Shown here: one piece after another, positions 1-5,622 of the stretch
Numbering within the stretch: the first letter of the stretch is position 1
Layout: every line of letters begins with the position of its first letter
From: a bacterium
Lineage (GTDB): Bacteria; Bacillota_I; Bacilli_A; RF39; UBA660
Direction of reading: 5' to 3'
NCBI GenBank assembly: GCA_004560915.1
Contig: SFTR01000017.1
Span: 1 to 12,822 of the forward strand
Length of the DNA: 12,822 nt
Position numbers and translations under genes: made by a program
Notes under the pieces: model-generated
What the model was told of the DNA's origin: nothing
Databases searched by the model: none
The model's input: only the letters and a program-made list of their open reading frames with translations

Positions 1-466
1 ATTGTTGATTTTTTTGAGCATCTTCTTTTTTATAATTACATAATATTTGAAGTAGTGCACGTGATATTTTACTATATGTTTGATGTTTTGATTTTACTTT
101 TTGTATTAATTCTTTTCTTTCTATATTTTCTTTACTGTTTTCTATTTCTTCAATTTCTGCAAAATACTTTTCTATTTTTTCTAAATTTATCCAGATACAG
201 TCTTCTCTTTCAGGAGATGTTGTTGGAAAAAATATCATTTTTCTACTTTCTTCTACTATTATGGGTGATTTATGAGTTATTCCAAGCATCTTGCGTGTTC
301 CATCTTTTCTGCCTTCAAATGAGCTTCCAAAGTATTCACAACTATGTTCTAATATTTCTTGTACACTACTGTTTACTATATACTCATCGTCGTGTTCTAT
401 AACTTTTGATTTAAATTCACCCAAAGGTAATATTAACTGAGTATCATAATTTATCTCATAATTCAT
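1..466 (-). CDS. comK: ComK-like competence transcription factor (3' end outside window)
   Basis: Reading the minus strand from an ATG at 466-464 gives an uninterrupted frame of 155 codons that runs off the left edge, so the C-terminus is missing. Residues 42-93 carry the ComK signature: HSCEYFGSSFEGRKDGT, then GITHKSPIIVEES, then IFFPTTSPEREDCIWIN. As I remember it, Bacillus subtilis ComK has SCRFFGSSYAGRKAGT, ISHKPPIMVDPS, LFPTLSSTRPQCGWIS in the same order and spacing. ComK is the master activator of DNA-uptake genes and binds paired AT-boxes as a tetramer; B. subtilis ComK has about 192 residues. The segment after residue 100 is lysine/glutamate-rich and differs from Bacillus. The start is supported by AAAGGGGG at 472-479, 5-6 bases upstream. 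It lies tail-side of dnaN, on the same strand but behind a terminator. Family assignment is by remembered motifs; whether the protein works as a competence regulator here is inferred. Confidence 0.86.
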   Translation of the reverse strand, partial: MNYEINYDTQLILPLGEFKSKVIEHDDEYIVNSSVQEILEHSCEYFGSSFEGRKDGTRKMLGITHKSPIIVEESRKMIFFPTTSPEREDCIWINLEKIEKYFAEIEEIENSKENIERKELIQKVKSKHQTYSKISRALLQILCNYKKEDAQKNQQ

Positions 467-495
467 AGTTTTTCCCCCTTTCATAAATAATGGCC

Positions 496-523
496 ACTAT
501 ACTAGCACAACACGTTTGTCGAA
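496..523 (-). promoter_or_regulatory. Candidate comK promoter
   Basis: On the minus strand a -10-like TATAGT (496-501) follows a -35-like TTCGAC (518-523) with a 16-base spacer. The predicted start would be near 490, about 24 bases before the ATG. The -35 is poor and coincides with the promoter-proximal copy of the TTCGACAAA repeat. A protein bound to the repeats would therefore either block or contact RNA polymerase. Confidence 0.4.
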
Positions 524-543
524 TTTTGTCGAATTTTGTCGAA
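515..543. promoter_or_regulatory. Three tandem Spo0A-box-like sites
   Basis: The 9-mer TTTGTCGAA occurs at 515-523, 525-533 and 535-543, identical each time and spaced exactly 10 bp apart. This is one helical turn, so all three lie on one DNA face. The sequence matches the Spo0A box core TGTCGAA and its extended consensus TTTGTCRAA known from B. subtilis, where tandem boxes 10 bp apart are bound cooperatively. The array sits directly upstream of comK and overlaps its candidate -35. That Spo0A itself binds is inferred; no Spo0A gene is in the window, and another regulator could recognise the repeat. Confidence 0.62.
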
Positions 544-572
544 AAATGAAAAAAATTTTAAAAAATTGCAAA

Positions 573-596
573 AAAAAACGAATAATTTCGTTTTTT
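573..596 (-). terminator. Intrinsic terminator after dnaN
   Basis: AAAAAACGAA (573-582) pairs perfectly with TTCGTTTTTT (587-596) across a 4-base loop. Read on the minus strand, the stem is followed by two further T's (572-571) in addition to the T's inside the stem. It begins at the dnaN stop codon. The stem is AT-rich, so its strength is uncertain. Confidence 0.65.
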
Positions 597-1713
597 AATA
601 TGTTTTCATAGGTAAAATTAATTCAATTAGTTCATCATTTTCAGCTTCTTTTAGAATTATTGGACTTATTTCACCATTTAATAATATATATATATCTTCT
701 TTATTAAATACTTTTAATGCTTCCATCATGTATTTAACACTAAATGAAATTTTAATATCATTTTTTGTTTCATTTGTAATTGCTATTTTATCTTTTCCTT
801 TTCCTTCAGTACTTGCAGCTCTAATAATAAGTTCAGAACCTGTTACTTCCATATCTACGATGTTTTTATCTTTTGATTGAGTAAGTGAAGATGCAGTATC
901 AAGTAAGCTATATAGTTCTTTTAAATTTGCTTTAATCTTATGTTTAAATTCTTTAGGAATCGAATTGTCAGTATTTGGATATGTTCCATTTAATAATGAT
1001 GTTTGAAATATTATATTATCAAATTTGAATAATGCTTTATTTGGAAATACGTGAATTTCTAATTCAGATTCTTTGTCAATTGTTTTAACTAATTCGTTTA
1101 TATTTCTTGCTGGTATTACCATATTAACATTTTCTGAATACATTTCATCTAATTTAATAGTTACTTTTGAAAGTCTATATGAATCTGTTGCTACACATTC
1201 AAATATATCTCCTATTAATTTAATGTTAACACCTGTTAATAATGGTCTGCTTTCTTGTAGTGAACAAGCAAATGATGTTTTATTGATTATTTCTTTAAAT
1301 TTTTGACTATCTAATTTAATAGGATTTTTAACTTCTTCTAATTTAATATTTGGGAAGTCTTCTTGATTGAAGCAAGGAAAATCATAAATGCCTCCGCTTT
1401 CTGTTTTAAATGAAACTTCATTGTTTTCAAAATTTTCTACTAATATGTTAGTATTTTGTAGTTTACTAACAGTACTTAATAATGTTTTTCCATATATAAT
1501 AGTACAACCAACTTCGTCTATACTTTTTATATCTCTTTTATCAATAAATGTTTGAATTGTAATATCATTGTCAGTTGCTGTCAAATATAATCCATCTTTC
1601 GTTAGTTCAAACTTAATACCATTAAGTACAGGAATTATATTTCTTGTTGATAGTGCTTTACTTACACAATTTAGTCCTTCCATTAATATATTTTTTTCTA
1701 TTAACATTTTCAT
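595..1713 (-). CDS. dnaN: DNA polymerase III beta subunit (sliding clamp)
   Basis: This is the ring-shaped processivity clamp that holds the replicative polymerase on DNA and serves as a docking platform for repair and initiation-control factors. The 372-residue length is normal for three clamp domains of about 120 residues. Family motifs visible are SRPLLTGVNI near residues 155-164, VATDSYRLSK at 174-183, PARNINEL at 201-208, and the C-terminal ELILPMKTY, which forms part of the protein-binding pocket. An AGGAGG about 11 bases upstream supports the ATG at 1713; a second ATG two codons later is further from it. It follows dnaA on the same strand after 145 bases. The usual Bacillus followers recF, gyrB and gyrA are absent, and a terminator and comK come next. 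Confidence 0.97.
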   Translation of the reverse strand: MKMLIEKNILMEGLNCVSKALSTRNIIPVLNGIKFELTKDGLYLTATDNDITIQTFIDKRDIKSIDEVGCTIIYGKTLLSTVSKLQNTNILVENFENNEVSFKTESGGIYDFPCFNQEDFPNIKLEEVKNPIKLDSQKFKEIINKTSFACSLQESRPLLTGVNIKLIGDIFECVATDSYRLSKVTIKLDEMYSENVNMVIPARNINELVKTIDKESELEIHVFPNKALFKFDNIIFQTSLLNGTYPNTDNSIPKEFKHKIKANLKELYSLLDTASSLTQSKDKNIVDMEVTGSELIIRAASTEGKGKDKIAITNETKNDIKISFSVKYMMEALKVFNKEDIYILLNGEISPIILKEAENDELIELILPMKTY

Positions 1714-1858
1714 AATAATTTTTTCCTCCTTTTTCTTATTATATATATTACTTATTACTATTATAGAGTGTTAATAATGTTGATAACTCATTTATCACTA
1801 GGTTTTATCTACATATTATGTAAACTTTTAATTGTTAAGATGTTTATAACTTGTGTCT
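1714..1858. other. dnaA-dnaN intergenic region: second DnaA-box cluster of oriC
   Basis: This 145-bp gap has no plausible gene. It holds DnaA-box-like sites: TTATCTACA at 1805-1813 (plus), TTATCAACA at 1778-1786 (minus), each one mismatch from TTATCCACA, and a weak TTATCACTA at 1792-1800. A 13-mer AAGTTTACATAAT on the minus strand (1815-1827) is identical to 3539-3551 on the other side of dnaA. The stretch 1737-1766 is almost entirely A/T. In B. subtilis the DNA-unwinding element of the bipartite origin lies in this same gap, so a similar role is plausible here. Confidence 0.6.
1760..1765 (-). promoter_or_regulatory. Candidate dnaN promoter -10 element
   Basis: The minus strand has a perfect TATAAT at 1760-1765, about 47 bases before the dnaN start, but no recognisable -35 at a 16-18 base spacing. 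The -35 region coincides with a DnaA-box-like TTATCAACA (1778-1786), so DnaA could modulate this promoter. dnaN may also be read through from dnaA. Confidence 0.4.
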
Positions 1859-3265
1859 TTATTCACAAATCTTTTCTTTTAGTATCTTGATTTCTTCTTG
1901 AAGTTTTGTATTTGTTTTTAATTCATTAGAAATTTTTTCGTGTGAATATATAACTGTTGAATGATCTCTACCTCCAAACTCTAAACCTATTCTTTGTAAG
2001 CTCTCTTCTGTCATTATTCTGCTTAAATACATAGCTATTGCTCTAGCATCTGTAACATTTTTCTTTTTCATTTTTCCTTTTAGCATCGATGCTTCTAGGT
2101 TGAAGTATTTAGCGACTATATCGATGATTTTTGCTACCGAATTAGTTCTATATACGGTTTTTGGTACAAATTCTTGTAATGCTTCTTGTGCTATTTCTAA
2201 TGTAACTTCAGGTATATTGAATGCTGCTTTATATGCAACAATTCTAATTACTGCACCTTCTAAGTTTCTTATATCACTTCCACAGTTATTTGCTATATAG
2301 TTAATAACATCTTCATTTATATTCAAATCATAATCATTAACCATTATTTTATTTTTTATTATATTCTTTTTAAGCTCTGGTTCTGGTGGATTAATTGATT
2401 CTGTTAATCCCCATCTAAATCTTGTTTTAAGCCTATCTTCTAGATATTTATAGTCATTTATTGATGTATCTGAAGCTATTATTATTTGTTTTTCATTATC
2501 ATATAATGTATTAAATGTATTTGTAAATTCTATTTGTGATTTAGTAGCATTTTCTAGGAATTGAATATCATCAATCATTAATACATCAACGTTTCTATAT
2601 TTTTCTCTAAATGCTTCTAAATAACTAACATTGTTATCATATTTACTTTTAGCATTAATTATTGCTCTATAATCGTTTGTAAATTGTTCGGCTGTTATAT
2701 AAAGTACTCTTTTATCTGAGTGATTTACTATATAGTTTCCAATGGCATGCATTAAATGTGTTTTTCCTAAACCACTTTTTGCATATATAAAATAAGGATT
2801 ATATAATTTACCTGGATTTTGTGCTACTGCAAGAGCTGTTCCATATGCTAATTTGTTTGAATCTCCTACAACAAATGTATCAAAAGTATATTTTGGATTA
2901 AAATTACTTATATATTTATAATTTGTTAAATTATTAGCTGTTGATTCTTCAATTTCTTCAATGTCTTTTTTACTTTGTTTTTTAGTTTTTTCTGACATTT
3001 TATCAAGTTTTTTTACATCTTTTTCGAATATATATTGAATTTCACAGGTATCACTTGTTATATCATTTAATATATCTTCGATGATTGAACTGTAATTTTT
3101 AGTTATATTTTGTAATAAAAGTTCATTTGTCGGCACTATAATTATTATTTTGCTGTCCTCGTAAGAATAGAGTTTCAGGTCTTTAAATATATAGTTATAG
3201 GACATCAATGATACTTTTGTCTTTATTTTTTCTAAGAATTTTTTCCAAATATCTTCAATATCCAT
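1859..3265 (-). CDS. dnaA: Chromosomal replication initiator protein DnaA
   Basis: DnaA is the AAA+ ATPase that binds DnaA boxes, melts the origin and loads helicase. The 468 residues show all domains: an N-terminal interaction domain (about 1-75), a charged linker (about 80-120), the AAA+ core (about 122-345) and the DNA-binding domain (about 370-468). The core begins at NPKYTFDTFVVGDSNKLAY. Walker A is AKSGLGKT (162-169), Walker B is LMIDD (229-233), box VII is LEDRLKTRF (275-283, arginine finger), and sensor 2 is DIRNLEGAVIR (331-341). The box-binding signature is GGRDHSTVIYSHEKI (431-445). Walker A starts AKS rather than the commoner GGV but still fits the P-loop pattern. AAAGGAG at 3274-3280 lies 8 bases before the ATG. 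The gene points away from oriC. Confidence 0.98.
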   Translation of the reverse strand: MDIEDIWKKFLEKIKTKVSLMSYNYIFKDLKLYSYEDSKIIIIVPTNELLLQNITKNYSSIIEDILNDITSDTCEIQYIFEKDVKKLDKMSEKTKKQSKKDIEEIEESTANNLTNYKYISNFNPKYTFDTFVVGDSNKLAYGTALAVAQNPGKLYNPYFIYAKSGLGKTHLMHAIGNYIVNHSDKRVLYITAEQFTNDYRAIINAKSKYDNNVSYLEAFREKYRNVDVLMIDDIQFLENATKSQIEFTNTFNTLYDNEKQIIIASDTSINDYKYLEDRLKTRFRWGLTESINPPEPELKKNIIKNKIMVNDYDLNINEDVINYIANNCGSDIRNLEGAVIRIVAYKAAFNIPEVTLEIAQEALQEFVPKTVYRTNSVAKIIDIVAKYFNLEASMLKGKMKKKNVTDARAIAMYLSRIMTEESLQRIGLEFGGRDHSTVIYSHEKISNELKTNTKLQEEIKILKEKICE

Positions 3266-3302
3266 AACTTACTCTCCTTTCTAACGTTGCTTTCTAACTA
3301 AA

Positions 3303-3330
3303 ATTATAGTTCATCTTTTTTTAAAGTCAA
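3303..3330 (-). promoter_or_regulatory. dnaA promoter
   Basis: On the minus strand TTGACT (3325-3330) and TATAAT (3303-3308) are separated by 16 bases. Transcription would start near 3296, about 30 bases before the dnaA ATG, leaving room for the AAAGGAG ribosome binding site. DnaA boxes lie upstream from 3364, consistent with autoregulation. Confidence 0.7.
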
Positions 3331-3363
3331 ATACAAAATTTATTTAACATTTATATTAACAAC

Positions 3364-3551
3364 TTATTCACGATTTGTAAACAACTTTTTTCTTTTATTT
3401 ATTAGTTTAGTTTTAGTTATCCACAATATCAACAAATTTACATTTTAATTATTTTTTTAATTGTTGATACAATGTTGATAAGTTGACATAATATTGTTGA
3501 TACAATGTGGATAAGTTGACATAATAATTTTTAAAAATAAGTTTACATAAT
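3364..3551. other. oriC: DnaA-box cluster upstream of dnaA
   Basis: The gene-free interval 3266-3590 holds the dnaA promoter at its left end and this box cluster. Perfect DnaA boxes TTATCCACA are at 3417-3425 (plus) and 3506-3514 (minus). One-mismatch or weaker sites are TTATTCACG 3364-3372 (plus), ATATCAACA 3426-3434 (plus), GTATCAACA 3462-3470 and 3495-3503 (minus), and TTATCAACA 3473-3481 (minus). Within the repeat unit the paired minus-strand boxes start 11 bp apart. Very AT-rich stretches lie between and after them (3441-3461, 3526-3576). Gene orientation switches here from minus to plus, as expected at a bidirectional origin. Box positions are seen directly; origin function is inferred from context. 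Confidence 0.85.
3460..3525. repeat. Two tandem 33-bp repeats in oriC
   Basis: Copies at 3460-3492 and 3493-3525 abut exactly and differ at one base (T at 3476, G at 3509). Each unit contains ATTGTTGATACAA, a DnaA-box-like site TGT[T/G]GATAA, and AAGTTGACATAAT. The single difference turns the second box into a perfect TGTGGATAA. A degenerate third tail, AAGTTTACATAAT, follows at 3539-3551. Confidence 0.92.
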
Positions 3552-3570
3552 ATTAAAAATAGTTTAAAAT
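3542..3570 (+). promoter_or_regulatory. Candidate promoter for the 487-residue gene
   Basis: TTTACA (3542-3547) and TAAAAT (3565-3570) are separated by 17 bases. The predicted start near 3577 would fall on the GGAG at 3577-3580 that precedes the ATG by 10 bases, leaving almost no leader, so the true promoter may lie further upstream in the repeats. The -35 lies inside the third copy of the 13-mer motif. Confidence 0.35.
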
Positions 3571-3590
3571 ATATATGGAGATATTGTAAA

Positions 3591-5054
3591 ATGAATAAGA
3601 AAGAATTACTAGAAAATTATTTAAAAAAAATGTATATAATTTATATAGAAAAAGACTTTAATGAGTTTGTTAATACTATACTAAGCTATAATATTAGAAT
3701 TGGAGACTATAAAAAAGATATTTCGTCAATTTCTAAAAGTATTTTCGACGAAATATTGGTTTTACTCCCTGAAAGTAAGGCAAAATTTTCATATAAAGAA
3801 TTTAACAATTTTTACAAGATAAATATAATATATAAAGTGTATAATGATCCAACACCTAAAGTTATAATTGATGTTCCGTTATTCATAGAGAACTATAAAA
3901 AAATTACAATAAATTTAACAAAATTTCTAATAGAAAACAAAATAAATTCTTATATTAAGCTACAAAAAGTGTCTCAAAACGCTTTACTTGAAATTCGTGT
4001 TGATAATGAATCAGAAGCTATTAAGATAGTTAATCATTTTAAAAATAATAAGGAAATAGTAGATGAAATTAAATCAAGAGTAGTTCCATTTTTACCTGAA
4101 AGTAATCTATTAGGTTTTTCATACGAATATAAACCTTATAATTTTAAGAATTTCTATTATGTTTGTTTATATGAGTATTTTTCAACATTAAAATCTGTTG
4201 AAGATTTATCTTTAGATGGTTTAGAAGTTTACATAGATAATAAGTATAAGATAGAGAAAAGATTAAATAAAAAGAGGATGTTATTGTCAATTTATAGTAG
4301 TATTAGAGTCATAAATAATGATGAAGATATTTTTTCTATGTTTAAATATAATTCTGATATGGATATTGGTAGTATGAATCCAAATGAGTACAATTTAAAG
4401 CTTGATGAAAATAAAATGATATATTTTGTTAATAAGTTAGATGAGAGAATAATTTCATATGGTAGTGAAGAATATTTAAACTTAGTTTATTCGAAATTCT
4501 ATGATAATTTTATTAAAAGAGAAGAAAGTTCAACGTATTATGGTTATTTTTATAACATTTTTAGTAAATTGTTATCAGAAAATTACAAAGACGTCGATAA
4601 GTTGCTAGATTTTTCAAGTATGCAGAAAGATTATATTTATACTTTGATGATGTTAATATCAAGTTTGTTCTTTGCATATAAAAAGATGAATTTTTCATTA
4701 AATGATGTTTATTCTCTATTAAAATATGTTTTATTTAAAAAATATAATTTTGAAATTGAAATAAAGTCCCTTGAAGAATTTGATAAACCAAAGAATGTAT
4801 ATATATTTCCACTTAATATTGAGTATGGTAATAAAGTTGTAGATTTAAAAGATAAATCTAAAATAACAGTTAAAGAATATTTTAGAATAAATAAAGTATT
4901 GGATACTATTCCATTAAATTCTCTTGTATATATGAAAGATGGAAAAATTTTAAAAGGTGAAGATTTTTTAAGAGATTTATATAAGTATATAGGATTATAT
5001 GATACTTTTGAAAATTTAAGAAATTCACTAATAACTTTAATAGAATTTAAATAA
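3591..5054 (+). CDS. Uncharacterised 487-residue protein located at oriC
   Basis: I do not recognise this protein. It has 487 residues, rich in Lys, Asn, Ile, Tyr and Phe, with no signal peptide and no convincing membrane helix; residues 350-363 (TLMMLISSLFFAYK) are hydrophobic but short. The segments read as mixed alpha/beta: an N-terminal helical start (1-30), strand-like NIIYKVYNDPTPKVIIDV (78-95), a helix-strand-helix region around KFLIENKINSYIKL and ALLEIRVDNESEAIKIVNHF (111-150), then mainly helical sequence from about 295 to 385. I see no P-loop, helix-turn-helix or cysteine cluster. The ATG has a modest GGAG 10 bases upstream. The gene stands alone between the DnaA boxes and the rpmH promoter, which begins 4 bases after its stop. 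Length and base composition like the neighbours argue that it is a real protein. Function is unknown. Confidence 0.8.
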   Translation: MNKKELLENYLKKMYIIYIEKDFNEFVNTILSYNIRIGDYKKDISSISKSIFDEILVLLPESKAKFSYKEFNNFYKINIIYKVYNDPTPKVIIDVPLFIENYKKITINLTKFLIENKINSYIKLQKVSQNALLEIRVDNESEAIKIVNHFKNNKEIVDEIKSRVVPFLPESNLLGFSYEYKPYNFKNFYYVCLYEYFSTLKSVEDLSLDGLEVYIDNKYKIEKRLNKKRMLLSIYSSIRVINNDEDIFSMFKYNSDMDIGSMNPNEYNLKLDENKMIYFVNKLDERIISYGSEEYLNLVYSKFYDNFIKREESSTYYGYFYNIFSKLLSENYKDVDKLLDFSSMQKDYIYTLMMLISSLFFAYKKMNFSLNDVYSLLKYVLFKKYNFEIEIKSLEEFDKPKNVYIFPLNIEYGNKVVDLKDKSKITVKEYFRINKVLDTIPLNSLVYMKDGKILKGEDFLRDLYKYIGLYDTFENLRNSLITLIEFK

Positions 5055-5058
5055 ATAA

Positions 5059-5087
5059 TTGACAATTTTGACTTGTTAGTATATAAT
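5059..5087 (+). promoter_or_regulatory. rpmH operon promoter
   Basis: A perfect consensus TTGACA (5059-5064) and TATAAT (5082-5087) are separated by the ideal 17 bases. The predicted start is near 5094, giving a leader of about 30 bases before rpmH. This is the strongest-looking promoter in the window, as expected for a ribosomal protein gene. Confidence 0.92.
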
Positions 5088-5123
5088 CTAACTCAGTCGA
5101 GAGAAGAAATGGAGGTAAAATCA

Positions 5124-5246
5124 ATGAAAAGAACATTTCAACCTAATAATAGAAAGAAAGCAAAAACTTCAGGATTTTTAGCAAGAAAAGGTACTAATGT
5201 ATTAAAATCTAGAAGAGCAAAAGGAAGAAAAGAATTATCAAAATAA
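5124..5246 (+). CDS. rpmH: 50S ribosomal protein bL34
   Basis: The short frame begins [18 protein letters not shown] and ends [11 protein letters not shown], unmistakable for ribosomal protein L34, a small basic component of the large subunit. It has 40 residues against the usual 44 or so. Alignment from memory places a gap of about four residues in the middle, where most bacteria have a motif like STKNGRKVL and this protein has [13 protein letters not shown] at 5111-5115, 8 bases upstream, fixes the start. It sits directly before rnpA, the near-universal bacterial pair, and is driven by a consensus promoter. Confidence 0.97.
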   Translation: MKRTFQPNNRKKAKTSGFLARKGTNVLKSRRAKGRKELSK

Positions 5247-5248
5247 AT

Positions 5249-5277
5249 AAATTACTTTAAAATAAGTAATTTTTTTT
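5249..5277 (+). terminator. Hairpin between rpmH and rnpA
   Basis: AAATTACTT (5249-5257) pairs with AAGTAATTT (5264-5272) around a 6-base loop, followed by T's to 5277. It begins three bases after the rpmH stop. It probably attenuates readthrough, which would let abundant L34 mRNA exceed the downstream rnpA-yidC-jag message. No convincing separate promoter for rnpA is visible. Confidence 0.65.
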
Positions 5278-5301
5278 ATATAATATTTTCTAGAGGCAGA
5301 T

Positions 5302-5622
5302 ATGAATAAAAAATTTATAGTAAGAAAGAATGAAGAAATACAAGAAATAATAAAAAAATCTAACAAAAAATATAATAAATTTTTTGTGCTTTATTTTGCC
5401 AAAAATTCCTTAGGATATAATAGATTTTGTATAAGTGTTGGTAAAAAGATTGGAAAAGCTCATACTAGAAACTTATATAAAAGAAGAGTTAAAGATATAC
5501 TAATGAAAAATGTTATTAATTCTTCTAATGATTATGTTATAATATTAAGGACTAACATTTTAGGTAGTTCATATCAAGAAGTAAGTAATGAATTACTTAA
5601 ATTATTGAGAGGAGAAAAATAA
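5302..5622 (+). CDS. rnpA: Ribonuclease P protein component
   Basis: This small basic protein partners the RNase P RNA to remove 5' leaders from precursor tRNAs. The 106 residues are typical in length (110-120). The family RNR motif is clear at 51-62 as GKAHTRNLYKRR, preceded by a strand with RFCISVGKKI. The start has a modest AGAGG at 5292-5296, 5 bases upstream. Its stop codon overlaps the yidC start by one base (TAATG), implying translational coupling. It follows rpmH after a hairpin. Confidence 0.95.
   Translation: MNKKFIVRKNEEIQEIIKKSNKKYNKFFVLYFAKNSLGYNRFCISVGKKIGKAHTRNLYKRRVKDILMKNVINSSNDYVIILRTNILGSSYQEVSNELLKLLRGEK

Noticed and set aside
58..63. CACGTG core that might be a parS site
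   Set aside because: Only the six-base core is present; the flanking GTTN and NAAC arms of parS are missing, and it lies inside the comK-like gene.
55..402. A 115-codon plus-strand open frame rich in Phe, Leu and Tyr
   Set aside because: It is antisense to the comK-like gene, whose frame carries clear family motifs; the composition is what the complement of A-rich coding sequence gives.
547..572. A/T tracts that might be ComK AT-boxes (AAAA-N5-TTTT)
   Set aside because: I could not find the required spacing; the A and T runs give N3 or N9 gaps, and such tracts are expected at this base composition.
1073..1774. Two plus-strand open frames (1073-1306 and 1568-1774)
   Set aside because: Both lie largely antisense to dnaN and have no ribosome binding site or recognisable motif.
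2100..2300. A 66-codon plus-strand frame
   Set aside because: It is antisense to the DNA-binding domain of dnaA, without independent coding evidence.
3742..3753. TTTTCGACGAAA, resembling another Spo0A box
   Set aside because: It departs from the box by one base, is single, and lies within coding sequence; probably chance.
4709..5065. A 118-codon minus-strand frame
   Set aside because: It is antisense to the 3' part of the 487-residue gene and would cover the perfect rpmH promoter; the plus-strand frame is far longer.
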